DNA of 64,000 nucleotides, from assembly GCF_037126245.1 (NCBI RefSeq), contig NZ_CP136925.1, positions 1,170,001 through 1,234,000 on the forward strand. The letters are read 5' to 3'. Both the position numbers and the translations under genes were made by a program. Below the pieces are notes generated by a model. That model was given only the letters and a program-made list of their open reading frames with translations, was not told the DNA's origin and ran no database searches. This stretch comes from Mangrovimonas cancribranchiae (GTDB lineage: Bacteria; Bacteroidota; Bacteroidia; Flavobacteriales; Flavobacteriaceae). Shown here piece by piece: positions 35,198-45,349 of this stretch (positions are counted from its first letter, which is position 1; every line of letters begins with the position of its first letter).

Positions 35198-36025
35198 ATG
35201 AATAAAATTAATGAGTGGAAGGATATGCTTCTAAACTCACTGTCATCAATATGGAATGATGTAATTGCAGTAGTGCCTAAAATTTTAGGAGCCTTTGTAG
35301 TTCTCTTAATAGGATGGATTTTAACAAAAATAGTGGTTAAAATCATTAAAAAGGCATTAGGAATAATTAAAGCCGATAAGTTAGACGATAAGCTTAACGA
35401 TATTAAGTTTTTTGGAGACAAAAAACTTAACTTCAATATTATAAATATAGTGTCTGCATTCGCTAAATGGGGATTGTTTTTAATATTTTTAATTTTAGCA
35501 ACTCAAATTATGGAGTGGACTATTATTTCGGAAGAAATAAGCAATCTACTTCGCTACTTACCACAATTAATTAGTGCAATAGCATTGTTTTTAATAGGGC
35601 TTTATATTGCTGGATTTGTAAAAAACGCACTACAAAAATTCTTTAAAGAAGTAGGGTTTTCTGGTGGTAAAATAATAAGTAGCATAGTCTTTTTAATCCT
35701 TTTTACATTCATCACTATAACAGCTTTAAATCAAGCCGGAATAGATACGGGTATAATCACCAATAATATAACCATGATTCTTGCAGGCTTCCTGTTAGCA
35801 TTAGCATTAGCTGTTGGTTTAGGCGCTAGAGATGTTGTAGATAGCTTATTAAAAGCATACTATACAAGACGTTTATTTGTATTAGGACAAGTTGTATCGT
35901 TTAATGGAGTAACTGGAGAAATAGTAGCCGTAAATGATATAACAATAACATTAAAAACTGAGCAGGGAAAGCTCATAGTGCCTATTAAGGAAATAGTAGA
36001 TAATCAAGTTGAAATTAAAAGCTAA
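35198..36025 (+). CDS. Mechanosensitive ion channel family protein (MscS-like)
   Basis: This 275-residue inner-membrane protein has four predicted helices (about residues 20-50, 82-107, 118-145 and 150-178). It carries conserved TM-helix repeats with the pattern LPQLISAIALFLIGLYIAGF. Then comes the pore-like helix MILAGFLLALALAVGLGARD and a short MscS beta domain (VLGQVVSFNGVTGEIVAVND) that ends soon after. The large cytoplasmic vestibule of E. coli MscS is missing, so it is a small member of the family. It is co-oriented with the sigma factor and the 58-codon gene and is followed by a terminator. Confidence 0.85.
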   Translation: MNKINEWKDMLLNSLSSIWNDVIAVVPKILGAFVVLLIGWILTKIVVKIIKKALGIIKADKLDDKLNDIKFFGDKKLNFNIINIVSAFAKWGLFLIFLILATQIMEWTIISEEISNLLRYLPQLISAIALFLIGLYIAGFVKNALQKFFKEVGFSGGKIISSIVFLILFTFITITALNQAGIDTGIITNNITMILAGFLLALALAVGLGARDVVDSLLKAYYTRRLFVLGQVVSFNGVTGEIVAVNDITITLKTEQGKLIVPIKEIVDNQVEIKS

Positions 36026-36085
36026 ATTTGTTTAGGGTTAATAAATTGTTAGGAGTTTTTTTTTGAAACAGCGATTATCTTGCTT

Positions 36086-36117
36086 GCCCTTTTCTTAATT
36101 GAAAAGGGCTTTTTTTA
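36086..36117 (+). terminator. Hairpin terminator after MscS gene
   Basis: A perfect 9-bp stem GCCCTTTTC / GAAAAGGGC with a 6-base loop, followed by T7, lies 61 bases after the stop codon. Confidence 0.85.
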
Positions 36118-36184
36118 TTTTCATTAAAGTGTATTTGTAAGCTAGAGCATTTATTCGGTACTTTGCAAAAATAATGCTTAGCCC

Positions 36185-37474
36185 TTGCGAAAAACATATA
36201 CATATAAGCCTAACAATATAACTAGTTTTAAAAAGCAATTATTAGCTTGGGCACAACAGTTTTACGAGGTAGTTTGGTTAGATTCTAATAACTTTAAAAA
36301 AGCCTATTCTAATTTCGATGCTGTGTTAGCTGTAGATGCACTAACCTCTATTTCTACCGATTATCACGACGCTTTTCAAAACTTAAAAGAATACCAAACC
36401 AATACAAACGATTGGATTTTTGGTTACCTGTCTTATGATTTAAAAAACGATGTTGAAACCCTAAATTCTAATAATTTTGATGGCTTAAAATTTCCAGAGC
36501 TCATGTTTTTTCAACCCAAAAAACTTTTCTTTATTAAAGGAGAAGAAGTTGTTATGCAGTATTTAAATATGGTTGATGATGAGATTGAAGATGACATAGA
36601 TACTATTCAAAATACTAATAAAGAAACGGAAAACGATCATCAAAAATTAAAAATAAAACGACGTCTTCATAAAGATGAATATTACAATAAGGTAGAAAAT
36701 ATGCTGGAACATATTCATAGAGGCGATATCTATGAAGCTAATTTTTGTCAAGAATTTTATGCAGAGCAAATAATGCTAAATCCATTATCTATTTATAATA
36801 ACTTAAATGGAATTTCAAAACCACCATTTGCTACATTTTTAAAATTTGAAGATAAGTATATACTTTCTGCTTCACCGGAACGTTATCTAAAAAAACAAGG
36901 TAATACCATTATTTCACAACCTATAAAAGGAACAGCAAAACGCTCCACCAATTTTATGGAAGATAAAGAGCTAAAAGAAGCTTTAAAGATAGATGAAAAA
37001 GAGCGTAGCGAAAATATTATGATTGTAGATTTGGTGCGTAACGATTTGTCTAAAACAGCTACAAAAGGAAGTGTTACTGTTGAGGAATTATGCGAAGTGT
37101 ATACATTTCCACAAGTGCACCAAATGATATCTACAGTTACATCAACAGTTAATGAGAATACACATCCTATCGATATCCTTAAAACCACATTCCCAATGGG
37201 AAGCATGACAGGCGCACCAAAAGTCTCTGCCATGAAAATTATAGAAGATTTAGAAGAAACAAAACGTGGCGTATATTCTGGTACAGTGGGTTATATTTCG
37301 CCTTCTGGAGACTTCGATTTTAACGTTATTATTAGAAGCATTTTATATAACAAAACCAAACAATACGTATCTTATTCGGTTGGTGGCGCCATAACAGCAA
37401 AAAGTAACCCTGTAAAAGAATATGAAGAATGTTTAATTAAAGCTAAAGCAATGCGAGAGGTTTTGGAAAATTAA
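36185..37474 (+). CDS. pabB: Aminodeoxychorismate synthase component I
   Basis: This 429-residue protein of the chorismate-binding family would convert chorismate and ammonia to aminodeoxychorismate for folate. The start codon is TTG; no ATG lies nearby in frame. The motif PIKGTAKR carries the Lys that marks PabB, where TrpE has PIAGT. Other signatures are GDIYEANFCQEF, RNDLSKTA, and PMGSMTGAPKVSAMKIIEDL. It could serve as anthranilate synthase, but the Lys argues for PabB. The tilS gene follows after 17 bases, then dsbD. Confidence 0.85.
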   Translation: MRKTYTYKPNNITSFKKQLLAWAQQFYEVVWLDSNNFKKAYSNFDAVLAVDALTSISTDYHDAFQNLKEYQTNTNDWIFGYLSYDLKNDVETLNSNNFDGLKFPELMFFQPKKLFFIKGEEVVMQYLNMVDDEIEDDIDTIQNTNKETENDHQKLKIKRRLHKDEYYNKVENMLEHIHRGDIYEANFCQEFYAEQIMLNPLSIYNNLNGISKPPFATFLKFEDKYILSASPERYLKKQGNTIISQPIKGTAKRSTNFMEDKELKEALKIDEKERSENIMIVDLVRNDLSKTATKGSVTVEELCEVYTFPQVHQMISTVTSTVNENTHPIDILKTTFPMGSMTGAPKVSAMKIIEDLEETKRGVYSGTVGYISPSGDFDFNVIIRSILYNKTKQYVSYSVGGAITAKSNPVKEYEECLIKAKAMREVLEN

Positions 37475-37491
37475 AATAGTATTTTTGAAAC

Positions 37492-38808
37492 ATGATTAAA
37501 GCTTTACAAGAACATTTAACTAAAACACTACCGTTTCTTAAAGACAGTAACTTGCTTATAGCTATTTCTGGAGGTATCGATAGTGTGGTGCTAACTCATG
37601 CGTTACATGCTTTAAAATATTCTATCAGTTTAGCACATTGTAATTTTAATCTTAGAGGAGAAGAGAGCGATAACGATGAAAAGTTTGTGGTTGATTTAGC
37701 AGAAAACCTAGAAATAGAAGCTTTTATTCAAAATTTTGATACAACAAGTTATGCCCAAAATCATAAATTGTCAACGCAAATGGCTGCAAGAGAATTACGT
37801 TACCATTGGTTTCAAGAATTAACCAAACAACTCGAGTTCGATTATGTACTTACAGCACATCATGCCGATGATGATTTGGAAACATTTTTAATTAATCTTT
37901 CTCGTGGTACAGGAATAGAAGGGCTTTCTGGTATTCCAGAAATTAATGACTATGTTGTTAGGCCATTATTGCCGTTTTCAAGAGCACAAATTGAAGCATA
38001 TGCTAAAGAATATAAGTTGTCTTGGCGCGAAGATAGTAGTAATGCCTCAACAAAATATTTGCGAAATAGCTTACGTCACGAGGTTATTCCAAAATTAAAA
38101 GCCCTAAACCCTACGTTTTTACAAAATTTTCAAAAAACACAACATTATCTACAAGAAAGTGAAACTATTATTCAAGATAGAGTAGACGCTGTGTATAATG
38201 CGGTTGTTGATAAGGTTTCTGAAGAAACTATTTATTTTAATATTGAAAAAATTCAAGCACTATCAAGCCCTAAAGCCTATTTATATCAAATATTATCACC
38301 TTACGGATTCTCAGAATGGAACGATGTTATAAATTTACTTACAGCCCAATCAGGTAAACAAGTATTATCCGAAAATTACACGTTATTAAAGGATCGAGAT
38401 TATCTTATTTTGTCAAAAAACAGCAATCTAAGTAACGAGAAACTAAAACTTCAAATTAAGGAAGGCCAAAATAACATGATAACTCCCTTAGGAAAGTTGT
38501 CGTTTCAAGAAGTTGAACATATTACCAAAACAACAGCAAATATTATTTACATTGATAAAGATTTGTTAAAATACCCGTTGTGTGTAAGACAATGGCAAAA
38601 AGGCGACTATTTTTATCCCTTTGGAATGCGTGGTAAAAAAAAAGTAAGCAAATACTTAAAAGATGAGAAAGTGTCCTTACTTGAAAAAGAACGTATTTTG
38701 GTACTTTGTTCTGGCAACGATATTGTTTGGATTATTGGGTATCGTGCCGACAACAGATATAAAGTAACGCAACAAACTAAACAAGTTATAAAAATTCAAT
38801 TGCAATAA
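37492..38808 (+). CDS. tilS: tRNA(Ile)-lysidine synthetase
   Basis: This 438-residue enzyme joins lysine to C34 of the CAU-anticodon tRNA-Ile with ATP so that it reads AUA codons. The N-type ATP pyrophosphatase P-loop is SGGIDS (about residues 26-31). The tRNA-binding tail begins with TAHHADDDLETFLINLSRGTG and RNSLRHEVIPKLKAL. The TilS C-terminal domain ends with LCVRQWQKGDYFYPFGMRGK. It lies 17 bases after pabB and 2 bases before dsbD, so the three are likely co-transcribed. Confidence 0.94.
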   Translation: MIKALQEHLTKTLPFLKDSNLLIAISGGIDSVVLTHALHALKYSISLAHCNFNLRGEESDNDEKFVVDLAENLEIEAFIQNFDTTSYAQNHKLSTQMAARELRYHWFQELTKQLEFDYVLTAHHADDDLETFLINLSRGTGIEGLSGIPEINDYVVRPLLPFSRAQIEAYAKEYKLSWREDSSNASTKYLRNSLRHEVIPKLKALNPTFLQNFQKTQHYLQESETIIQDRVDAVYNAVVDKVSEETIYFNIEKIQALSSPKAYLYQILSPYGFSEWNDVINLLTAQSGKQVLSENYTLLKDRDYLILSKNSNLSNEKLKLQIKEGQNNMITPLGKLSFQEVEHITKTTANIIYIDKDLLKYPLCVRQWQKGDYFYPFGMRGKKKVSKYLKDEKVSLLEKERILVLCSGNDIVWIIGYRADNRYKVTQQTKQVIKIQLQ

Positions 38809-38810
38809 AT

Positions 38811-40814
38811 ATGAAGTCATTTTTAGCAACATTAATCTTAACTTTTGTTACCTTTTTTAATGTTCAATCCCAAATTTTAGAACCCGTAACATGGACTCAT
38901 GAAGTTAAGAAAACTTCAGAAAGCGCATACGAACTTATTTTTAAAGCCGATATAGAAGACCATTGGCATTTGTATTCACAACATCTTCCAGAAGACGGGC
39001 CATTACCAACAGAGTTTCTTTTCGATTCTACACAAGTCGATAAAAGCTTTAAGCTTATAGGAAAAGTAACAGAAAGCGAATCTATTACCGAGTACGATAA
39101 GGTGTTTGACATGCAATTGAATTTTTTTGATGGTGAAGCTACTTTCTCTCAAAAAATAGAAGTTTTAGAAGATACCTTAAAAACAGTTTCTGTCGAAATA
39201 GCTTACCAAGCTTGCGATGATGAACGTTGCATTTACAAATTTAAAACCATAGATTTTAACCTTAACAATACTACACAAGGTACCGAAGAGAAAACAACTA
39301 TTTCATCTAGTAAAACAGATACAGATAAAAGTGATTCAGAAGCAGAAACTATAGACGATACAGAAGAATCTAAAGGCTTACTAAAAATATTCTTTACGGC
39401 CTTTTTTCTAGGTTTTTTAGTGTTGCTCACACCATGTGTGTTCCCAATGATTCCTATGACGGTAAGCTTCTTTACCAAACAGAGTAAAAACAGAGCATCA
39501 GGTATTAAAAATGCGCTACTTTATGGGCTTTTTATTATTGTAATTTATACGCTTTTAGGTACAGCAGTTTCTGCCATGTTTGGTAGTAATGCCATGTATG
39601 AGTTTTCTACAGGGGTGACGTTTAATACCATAATGTTTTTTGCTTTAGTCATTTTTGCATTCTCATTTTTAGGTGCTTTCGAAATTATGCTACCTAATTC
39701 TTGGGTTAATAAAGTCGATCAAGGTGCAAACAAAGGCGGGATTTTAGGCATATTTTTTATGGCTTTAGCCTTAGCTGTAGTATCATTTTCGTGTACTTTT
39801 CCTATTGCAGGAACAGCTTTATTAGACGCCGCAACTAAAGGTGGTATTGCGCCTATTGTAAGTATGCTAGGGTTTTCTTCGGCAATTGCATTGCCATTTG
39901 CATTGTTTGCCTTTTTCCCAAGTTGGTTAAATTCTATGCCAAAATCGGGAGGTTGGTTAAACACGGTAAAAGTAGTATTAGGATTCTTAGAATTAGCTTT
40001 TGCATTCAAGTTCCTGTCTATGGTCGATTTGGTATTAGAATGGCACTTCTTAGAACGTGAAGTCTTTATTGCCATTTGGATAGCTATTTTTGGAACGTTA
40101 GGACTTTATCTTTTAGGAAAAATTAAATTACCTCACGATTCACCATTAAACCATATTTCGGTTGGCCGATTAAGTTTAGCCATCGTAACATTAGCTTTTA
40201 CAGTATATATGATTCCTGGACTTTGGGGCGCACCACTTAAATTAATTAGCGGATTTCCACCACCAATGAGTACCAATAGCGAATCGCCTTATGGCGTTGG
40301 TTATATGAAAAAACAAGTGGGAACAACAGCGACATCGAAAGAAGTGCGCGAGTTACCAAAAGGCGCACATTTTGGGCCACATGATATTATAGCGTTTCAC
40401 GATTACGATACTGGTTTAGCCTATGCCAAATCGGTGAATAAACCCGTTATGCTTGACTTTACAGGAATTACCTGCGTAAATTGTCGTAAAATGGAAGAGC
40501 AAGTGTGGATAAACGATCGCATATTCAAGTTGCTTAATAATGAGTTGGTGCTTATCTCGTTATATGTTGATGATAGAGAAAAATTACCAAAAGACGAACA
40601 ATACGAATCAGAGTTTTCTGGAAATAAAATTAGAACTTACGGACAGAAGTGGTTGGAATTTCAACAGAAACGATATAATACAAATGCGCAGCCCTTATAT
40701 GTTATTCAAGATATAAATGGTAGCGATTTAACAAAAACCGTAGGATATACACCAGATGCCAATGAGTATTTTGAATGGATGATGAGTGGTATAACCAAGT
40801 TTAAAGACAATTAA
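38811..40814 (+). CDS. dsbD: Thiol:disulfide interchange protein DsbD
   Basis: This 667-residue protein moves electrons from cytoplasmic thioredoxin across the inner membrane. After a signal peptide (ending NVQS) comes the periplasmic DsbD-alpha domain with a CxxxxC pair (ACDDERC, near 132-138). An acidic linker rich in Ser, Thr and Glu follows. The eight-helix transmembrane domain has TPCVFPMIPMT and SFSCTFPIAG, the second with the redox Cys, and a C-terminal thioredoxin-like domain has FTGITCVNCRKM (near 554-557). The three-domain order is that of E. coli DsbD. It follows tilS by 2 bases and ends in a strong terminator. Confidence 0.92.
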   Translation: MKSFLATLILTFVTFFNVQSQILEPVTWTHEVKKTSESAYELIFKADIEDHWHLYSQHLPEDGPLPTEFLFDSTQVDKSFKLIGKVTESESITEYDKVFDMQLNFFDGEATFSQKIEVLEDTLKTVSVEIAYQACDDERCIYKFKTIDFNLNNTTQGTEEKTTISSSKTDTDKSDSEAETIDDTEESKGLLKIFFTAFFLGFLVLLTPCVFPMIPMTVSFFTKQSKNRASGIKNALLYGLFIIVIYTLLGTAVSAMFGSNAMYEFSTGVTFNTIMFFALVIFAFSFLGAFEIMLPNSWVNKVDQGANKGGILGIFFMALALAVVSFSCTFPIAGTALLDAATKGGIAPIVSMLGFSSAIALPFALFAFFPSWLNSMPKSGGWLNTVKVVLGFLELAFAFKFLSMVDLVLEWHFLEREVFIAIWIAIFGTLGLYLLGKIKLPHDSPLNHISVGRLSLAIVTLAFTVYMIPGLWGAPLKLISGFPPPMSTNSESPYGVGYMKKQVGTTATSKEVRELPKGAHFGPHDIIAFHDYDTGLAYAKSVNKPVMLDFTGITCVNCRKMEEQVWINDRIFKLLNNELVLISLYVDDREKLPKDEQYESEFSGNKIRTYGQKWLEFQQKRYNTNAQPLYVIQDINGSDLTKTVGYTPDANEYFEWMMSGITKFKDN

Positions 40815-40834
40815 TAAGAAACGTATAAAACATT

Positions 40835-40861
40835 AAAGCGGGATTTTTTCCCGCTTTTTTT
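40835..40861 (+). terminator. Hairpin terminator after dsbD
   Basis: Stem AAAGCGGGA / TCCCGCTTT with a 5-base T loop and a T-run after it lies 21 bases past the dsbD stop. Confidence 0.85.
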
Positions 40862-40896
40862 ATGAGAAATGTTTTAGTTTTACTAAAAGAACAAAA

Positions 40897-42519
40897 ATGA
40901 CATTACAAGGTAATATTGTTGATATTTTAAATAAAAGAATATTTAAAGGTGAAGTTACAATAGAAGGTGAAAAAATCACGTCTATTGTAGAAAAAGATCA
41001 TCCTATTCAAAACTATATTTTGCCTGGATTTGTCGATGCGCATATTCATATAGAAAGTTCCATGTTAGTACCAAGTGAATTCGCTAAAATAGCAGTAAAA
41101 CATGGCACAGTAGCAACGGTTTCCGATCCTCATGAAATAGCAAATGTTTTAGGTGTTAAAGGAGTTAAATTTATGATTGAAAATGGCAAACAAACACCGT
41201 TTAAATTCAATTTTGGCGCACCATCTTGTGTGCCAGCAACAGCTTTTGAAACTGCTGGGGCAATCATTGATTCAGAAGGTATTAAAACCTTACTGCAAAA
41301 CCCCGATATTAAATATTTAGCCGAAATGATGAATTATCCAGGTGTGTTAAGTCGTGATTTAGAAGTCATGAAAAAAATAGCCTGGGCGAAACAATATAAC
41401 AAACCTATTGATGGTCATGCGCCAGGAGTAACAGGCCAGGATTTGGATAGCTATATTTCTGCAGGAATTACGACAGATCATGAATGTTTCACTTACAATG
41501 AAGGTTTAGAGAAGCTTCAAAAAGGCATGAAAGTCATTATTAGAGAAGGAAGCGCAGCTAAAAACTTTGAAGCGTTGATAGATTTGCTACCAGACCATTT
41601 TGAAAACATGATGTTTTGTAGCGATGATAAACATCCAGACGATTTATTGTTAGGGCACATTAATCAACTTTGTAAACGTGCCGTAGCTAAAGGAGTAGAT
41701 ATTTTTAAAGTGCTTCAAGTAGCTTGTATAAATCCTGTAAAACATTATAATTTAGATGTTGGGTTACTAGAAAAAGGTGATCAAGCCGATGTAATAGTTG
41801 TAGAGGATTTAAAGGATTTTAAAGTGCTTGAAACATACATAAACGGTAACTGTGTTTTTAAAAATAGCACCTCGTTTGTAAAGCATGTTCCGTTTAAAAC
41901 CTTAAATAAATTTGACACAGAAAAAAAGAAAATATTAGACTTTAAGATACCTTCAACAGGTTCAACAATAAATGTTATCCAAGCCTTTGATGGCGAGTTA
42001 ATAACCAAAAGATTAGAAGCAAAAGCTCACATTGAAAATGGAAATATAATATCAAATACTTCAGAAGATATTTTAAAAATAACGGTTGTTAACAGATACA
42101 ATAATACCAAACCTGCAGTAGCTTTTATAAAAGGATTTGGATTAAAAGAAGGTGCTATTGCAAGCTCTGTAGCACACGATTCGCACAATATAGTTGCCGT
42201 TGGTGTTAGTGACGAAGCTATTTGTAAAGCAGTTAATTTAACTATTGATAGTAAAGGAGGAATTTCTGTGGTATCTAATAAAAACAGTCACAGTATGCCA
42301 TTACCAATGGCGGGAATTATGAGTGATCAAAATGCTGAGACCGTTGGTAATCAGTACGAAAAACTAGATAAACAAGCAAAAACCTTAGGAAGTAAACTAA
42401 AAGCACCTTTTATGTCCTTAAGTTTTATGGCATTGTTGGTTATTCCAGAGTTAAAATTGAGTGATAAAGGTTTGTTTGATGGTGTAAGTTTTAATTTTTT
42501 GCCTTTAGAAAACCATTAA
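40897..42519 (+). CDS. ade: Adenine deaminase
   Basis: This 540-residue metal-dependent hydrolase converts adenine to hypoxanthine for purine salvage. Metal ligands are in [12 protein letters not shown] (near residues 46-57), [18 protein letters not shown] and [10 protein letters not shown]. The family ends with [20 protein letters not shown] and [12 protein letters not shown], both conserved in Ade proteins. The length is slightly below the usual 580. It lies downstream of the dsbD terminator and has its own transcript, with no purine genes nearby. Confidence 0.92.
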   Translation: MTLQGNIVDILNKRIFKGEVTIEGEKITSIVEKDHPIQNYILPGFVDAHIHIESSMLVPSEFAKIAVKHGTVATVSDPHEIANVLGVKGVKFMIENGKQTPFKFNFGAPSCVPATAFETAGAIIDSEGIKTLLQNPDIKYLAEMMNYPGVLSRDLEVMKKIAWAKQYNKPIDGHAPGVTGQDLDSYISAGITTDHECFTYNEGLEKLQKGMKVIIREGSAAKNFEALIDLLPDHFENMMFCSDDKHPDDLLLGHINQLCKRAVAKGVDIFKVLQVACINPVKHYNLDVGLLEKGDQADVIVVEDLKDFKVLETYINGNCVFKNSTSFVKHVPFKTLNKFDTEKKKILDFKIPSTGSTINVIQAFDGELITKRLEAKAHIENGNIISNTSEDILKITVVNRYNNTKPAVAFIKGFGLKEGAIASSVAHDSHNIVAVGVSDEAICKAVNLTIDSKGGISVVSNKNSHSMPLPMAGIMSDQNAETVGNQYEKLDKQAKTLGSKLKAPFMSLSFMALLVIPELKLSDKGLFDGVSFNFLPLENH

Positions 42520-42574
42520 CATTTTTTTGACTTTTATTGAATATATTTAGCCTCTCTAAAAACTAACAACAGTC

Positions 42575-44443
42575 ATGAAAAAAATACTTGTGTTATTATG
42601 CTTTAGCATAACATTAATTGCTTGTAAAAAAACAACAAAAAAAAGTAGTGAACATACTGATTTATCTTATGTAGAGCAGCATTACACAAAAAAAGAAGTT
42701 AGTATAGAAATGCGTGATGGTATAAAATTGCACACCACAATTTATTCCCCTAAAGATACCACACAAACATACCCAATGTTGTTAAAGCGTACGCCATATA
42801 GTTGCCGACCTTATGGTGAAAACGAATTCCCTACTAAAATAGGCCCTAACAAATATTTAATGGAAGAAGGTAATATTATGGTATATCAAGATGTGCGTGG
42901 TCGTTGGAATAGTGAAGGCGTTTACGATAATATGCGTGCTTATATTCCCAATAAAACAGAAAATCAAGTAGATGAATCTAGCGATACTTATGACACCATT
43001 GATTGGTTGGTAAATAACGTGCCAAATAATAATGGAAAAGTAGGAACTTACGGTATTTCGTATCCAGGATTTTACACAACATATTCATTGTTAGACGCAC
43101 ATCCAGCCTTAAAAGCAGCTTCTCCACAAGCTTGTATTGGCGATTTCTTTTTTGATGATTTTTACCATAATGGTGCCTACTTATTAAGCTATTGGAGAGC
43201 GACATCGGTATTTGGTTATATGAAAGACCAACCAACAACCAAAGCGTGGTACGAGTTTCCAGACATAGGTACAGAAGATCAATATCAATTCTTTTTAGAT
43301 GCAGGTCCGTTAAGTAATTTAAATAGTTACTACGGTCAGGATAATGTGTTTTGGGAACAATTAAAAGAACATAATACCTACGACGAATTTTGGCAAAAAC
43401 GAGGTATTATTCAGCATTTAAAAAATATACAACCGGCAACTATGGTTGTTGGTGGCTTATTTGATGCCGAAGATTTATATGGTCCATTTAATACCTATAA
43501 AAGTATTGAAAAGCATAGTAAAAACAATTACAATACAATTGTTTTTGGACCTTGGAGTCATGGTGATTGGGCAAGATCAAATGATAGACAAATTATAGGA
43601 AACATGCATTTTGGTGATAGTATTTCAGATTATTTTCAAAAAAATATAGAAACCAAGTTTTTTAATCATTTCCTTAAAGGTGAAGCCAATGGAAAAACAG
43701 CATTACCAGAAGCTCATATGTTTAATACAGGAACCAAAAAATGGGCGTCTTTTAACGCATGGCCACCAGAAAGCACTAGTAAAATGAGTTTCTTTTTGCA
43801 AACAGATGAAAAGCTAACTCAAGAAGCAAGTAAAGAGAATAGAGCATCTGAATTTATTAGTAATCCAAAGAAACCTGTGCCTTATTCAGAAGATATTAAA
43901 GTGGTGTTTACACCACGAAAATTTATGACAGACGACCAGCGTTTTTCCGCTAGACGACCAGATGTTTTAGTATTTGAAACCGAACCTTTAAAAGGAGACA
44001 TTACGATGGCTGGAGATATTTTAGCAAAGCTAAAAGTAGCGACTACGGGAACTGCCGCCGATTGGATTGTAAAGGTTATAGATGTTTTTCCTAACGATAC
44101 CGAAAACACAGACGATGTTCAAGACCATTTAAAATTAAGCAATTACCATATGATGGTTAGAAGTGAAGTTATGCGTGGAAGGTTTAGAAACAGTATGTCT
44201 GCTCCAGAGCCTTTTAAACCAAACGAAAAAACCAATGTAAATATAAAGCTGCAAGATATTTTTCATACCTTTAAAAAAGGGCATAAAATACAAATACAGG
44301 TTCAAAGTACGTTTTTCCCTTATATCGATATTAATCCGCAAACTTATGTAGATAATATTTTTGAAGCTAAAGAAACCGATTTTAAAGCGCAAACGCATAA
44401 GGTATTTAACGATTCTTCGATAGAATTTACAGTTTTAAGATAA
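42575..44443 (+). CDS. CocE/NonD-family S15 hydrolase lipoprotein
   Basis: This 622-residue lipoprotein has a lipobox ending at Cys17 (LIACKK). The alpha/beta domain shows the strand YPMLLKRTPY, the oxyanion region VYQDVRGRWNSEG, and the nucleophile Ser in GTYGISYPGFYTTYS. The acid Asp is in GGLFDAEDLYG and the His in FGPWSHGDWA. A jellyroll C-terminal domain (X-Pro dipeptidyl-peptidase S15 type) follows, ending near FTVLR. Related enzymes hydrolyse acyl esters, glutaryl-7-ACA or N-terminal X-Pro dipeptides. It is followed after 7 bases by a PAP2 phosphatase gene. Confidence 0.88.
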   Translation: MKKILVLLCFSITLIACKKTTKKSSEHTDLSYVEQHYTKKEVSIEMRDGIKLHTTIYSPKDTTQTYPMLLKRTPYSCRPYGENEFPTKIGPNKYLMEEGNIMVYQDVRGRWNSEGVYDNMRAYIPNKTENQVDESSDTYDTIDWLVNNVPNNNGKVGTYGISYPGFYTTYSLLDAHPALKAASPQACIGDFFFDDFYHNGAYLLSYWRATSVFGYMKDQPTTKAWYEFPDIGTEDQYQFFLDAGPLSNLNSYYGQDNVFWEQLKEHNTYDEFWQKRGIIQHLKNIQPATMVVGGLFDAEDLYGPFNTYKSIEKHSKNNYNTIVFGPWSHGDWARSNDRQIIGNMHFGDSISDYFQKNIETKFFNHFLKGEANGKTALPEAHMFNTGTKKWASFNAWPPESTSKMSFFLQTDEKLTQEASKENRASEFISNPKKPVPYSEDIKVVFTPRKFMTDDQRFSARRPDVLVFETEPLKGDITMAGDILAKLKVATTGTAADWIVKVIDVFPNDTENTDDVQDHLKLSNYHMMVRSEVMRGRFRNSMSAPEPFKPNEKTNVNIKLQDIFHTFKKGHKIQIQVQSTFFPYIDINPQTYVDNIFEAKETDFKAQTHKVFNDSSIEFTVLR

Positions 44444-44450
44444 GATATAA

Positions 44451-45302
44451 ATGAAACGATTCTTTTTAAGTTGTGTCTTTTTTTATTGTGGATTTGCATT
44501 TTCGCAAATAAATACAATAGAGCAAACATCGGACTCATTACCAAGTCAACAAACAACTTGGGAAAAAATAAAATACGATGGCGTATCGGCTTTTAAAGGT
44601 ATCACGCACGTGTATTCAAAACCATTTCATTGGGAAGGCGACGATTGGCTAACTGCAGGAGCCATTATCGCTGGCGAAGCGCTGTTTTATTCTGTCGATA
44701 CAGATTTAGATACTTATTTTGGAAATCAAGGTAAAGATATACCAGATGGAATAAAAGAATTTGGTTGGTATTTAGGAAAACCACAATACAACTACTTAAT
44801 TATAGGAGGTATCTATGCTGGAGGCCTATTAACTAAAAATGAAAAAGTAAGACGAACAGGCGTTTTAATGATTTCTTCGGCTACAGCGACAGGCGTTTTC
44901 CAAACGGTTATGAAAACTGTTGTAGGCCGTGCAAGACCAGGTGCAGGTTTAGGAAAACACGATTTTGAAATGTTTAGTAGTAAAGCAAGTCACCATTCAT
45001 TTCCATCGGGTCATGCCATGTTAAGTATGACGTTAGCACATTCTCTTGCCAAACAGTTTGATAATATTTGGTTAAAAGCAGGTATTTATGCTGTAGGATC
45101 TATAACACCGTTATCAAGAATGTGGGATCGTGCACATTGGGCTACCGATGTTGTTTTTGGTACAGTAATAAGTATTCTAACAGTTGATAGTATAGATAAT
45201 TATTTAAACAAAGCTAACCGCTATCCAGAAGCTACAAAAAATAAAATTTCTTGGCGCTTTAAAGCAGGGTACAATACTTTTGGCGTTGTAGGTACATTCT
45301 AG
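44451..45302 (+). CDS. PAP2-family phosphatase
   Basis: This 283-residue protein has a signal peptide ([19 protein letters not shown]). The PAP2 active site is complete: [12 protein letters not shown] (KX6RP), SFPSGHAM (PSGH) and [12 protein letters not shown] (SRX5HX3D). The active site faces the periplasm in such proteins, so it probably dephosphorylates a lipid phosphate, such as undecaprenyl pyrophosphate or phosphatidate. It is 7 bases from the S15 hydrolase gene, hence co-transcribed with it, while the next gene (YifB-type) follows 47 bases later. Confidence 0.9.
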   Translation: MKRFFLSCVFFYCGFAFSQINTIEQTSDSLPSQQTTWEKIKYDGVSAFKGITHVYSKPFHWEGDDWLTAGAIIAGEALFYSVDTDLDTYFGNQGKDIPDGIKEFGWYLGKPQYNYLIIGGIYAGGLLTKNEKVRRTGVLMISSATATGVFQTVMKTVVGRARPGAGLGKHDFEMFSSKASHHSFPSGHAMLSMTLAHSLAKQFDNIWLKAGIYAVGSITPLSRMWDRAHWATDVVFGTVISILTVDSIDNYLNKANRYPEATKNKISWRFKAGYNTFGVVGTF

Positions 45303-45349
45303 ATTATTTAATTTTTTTTCCTACATTTAAAGAGCAAACAAGTCTTTTT

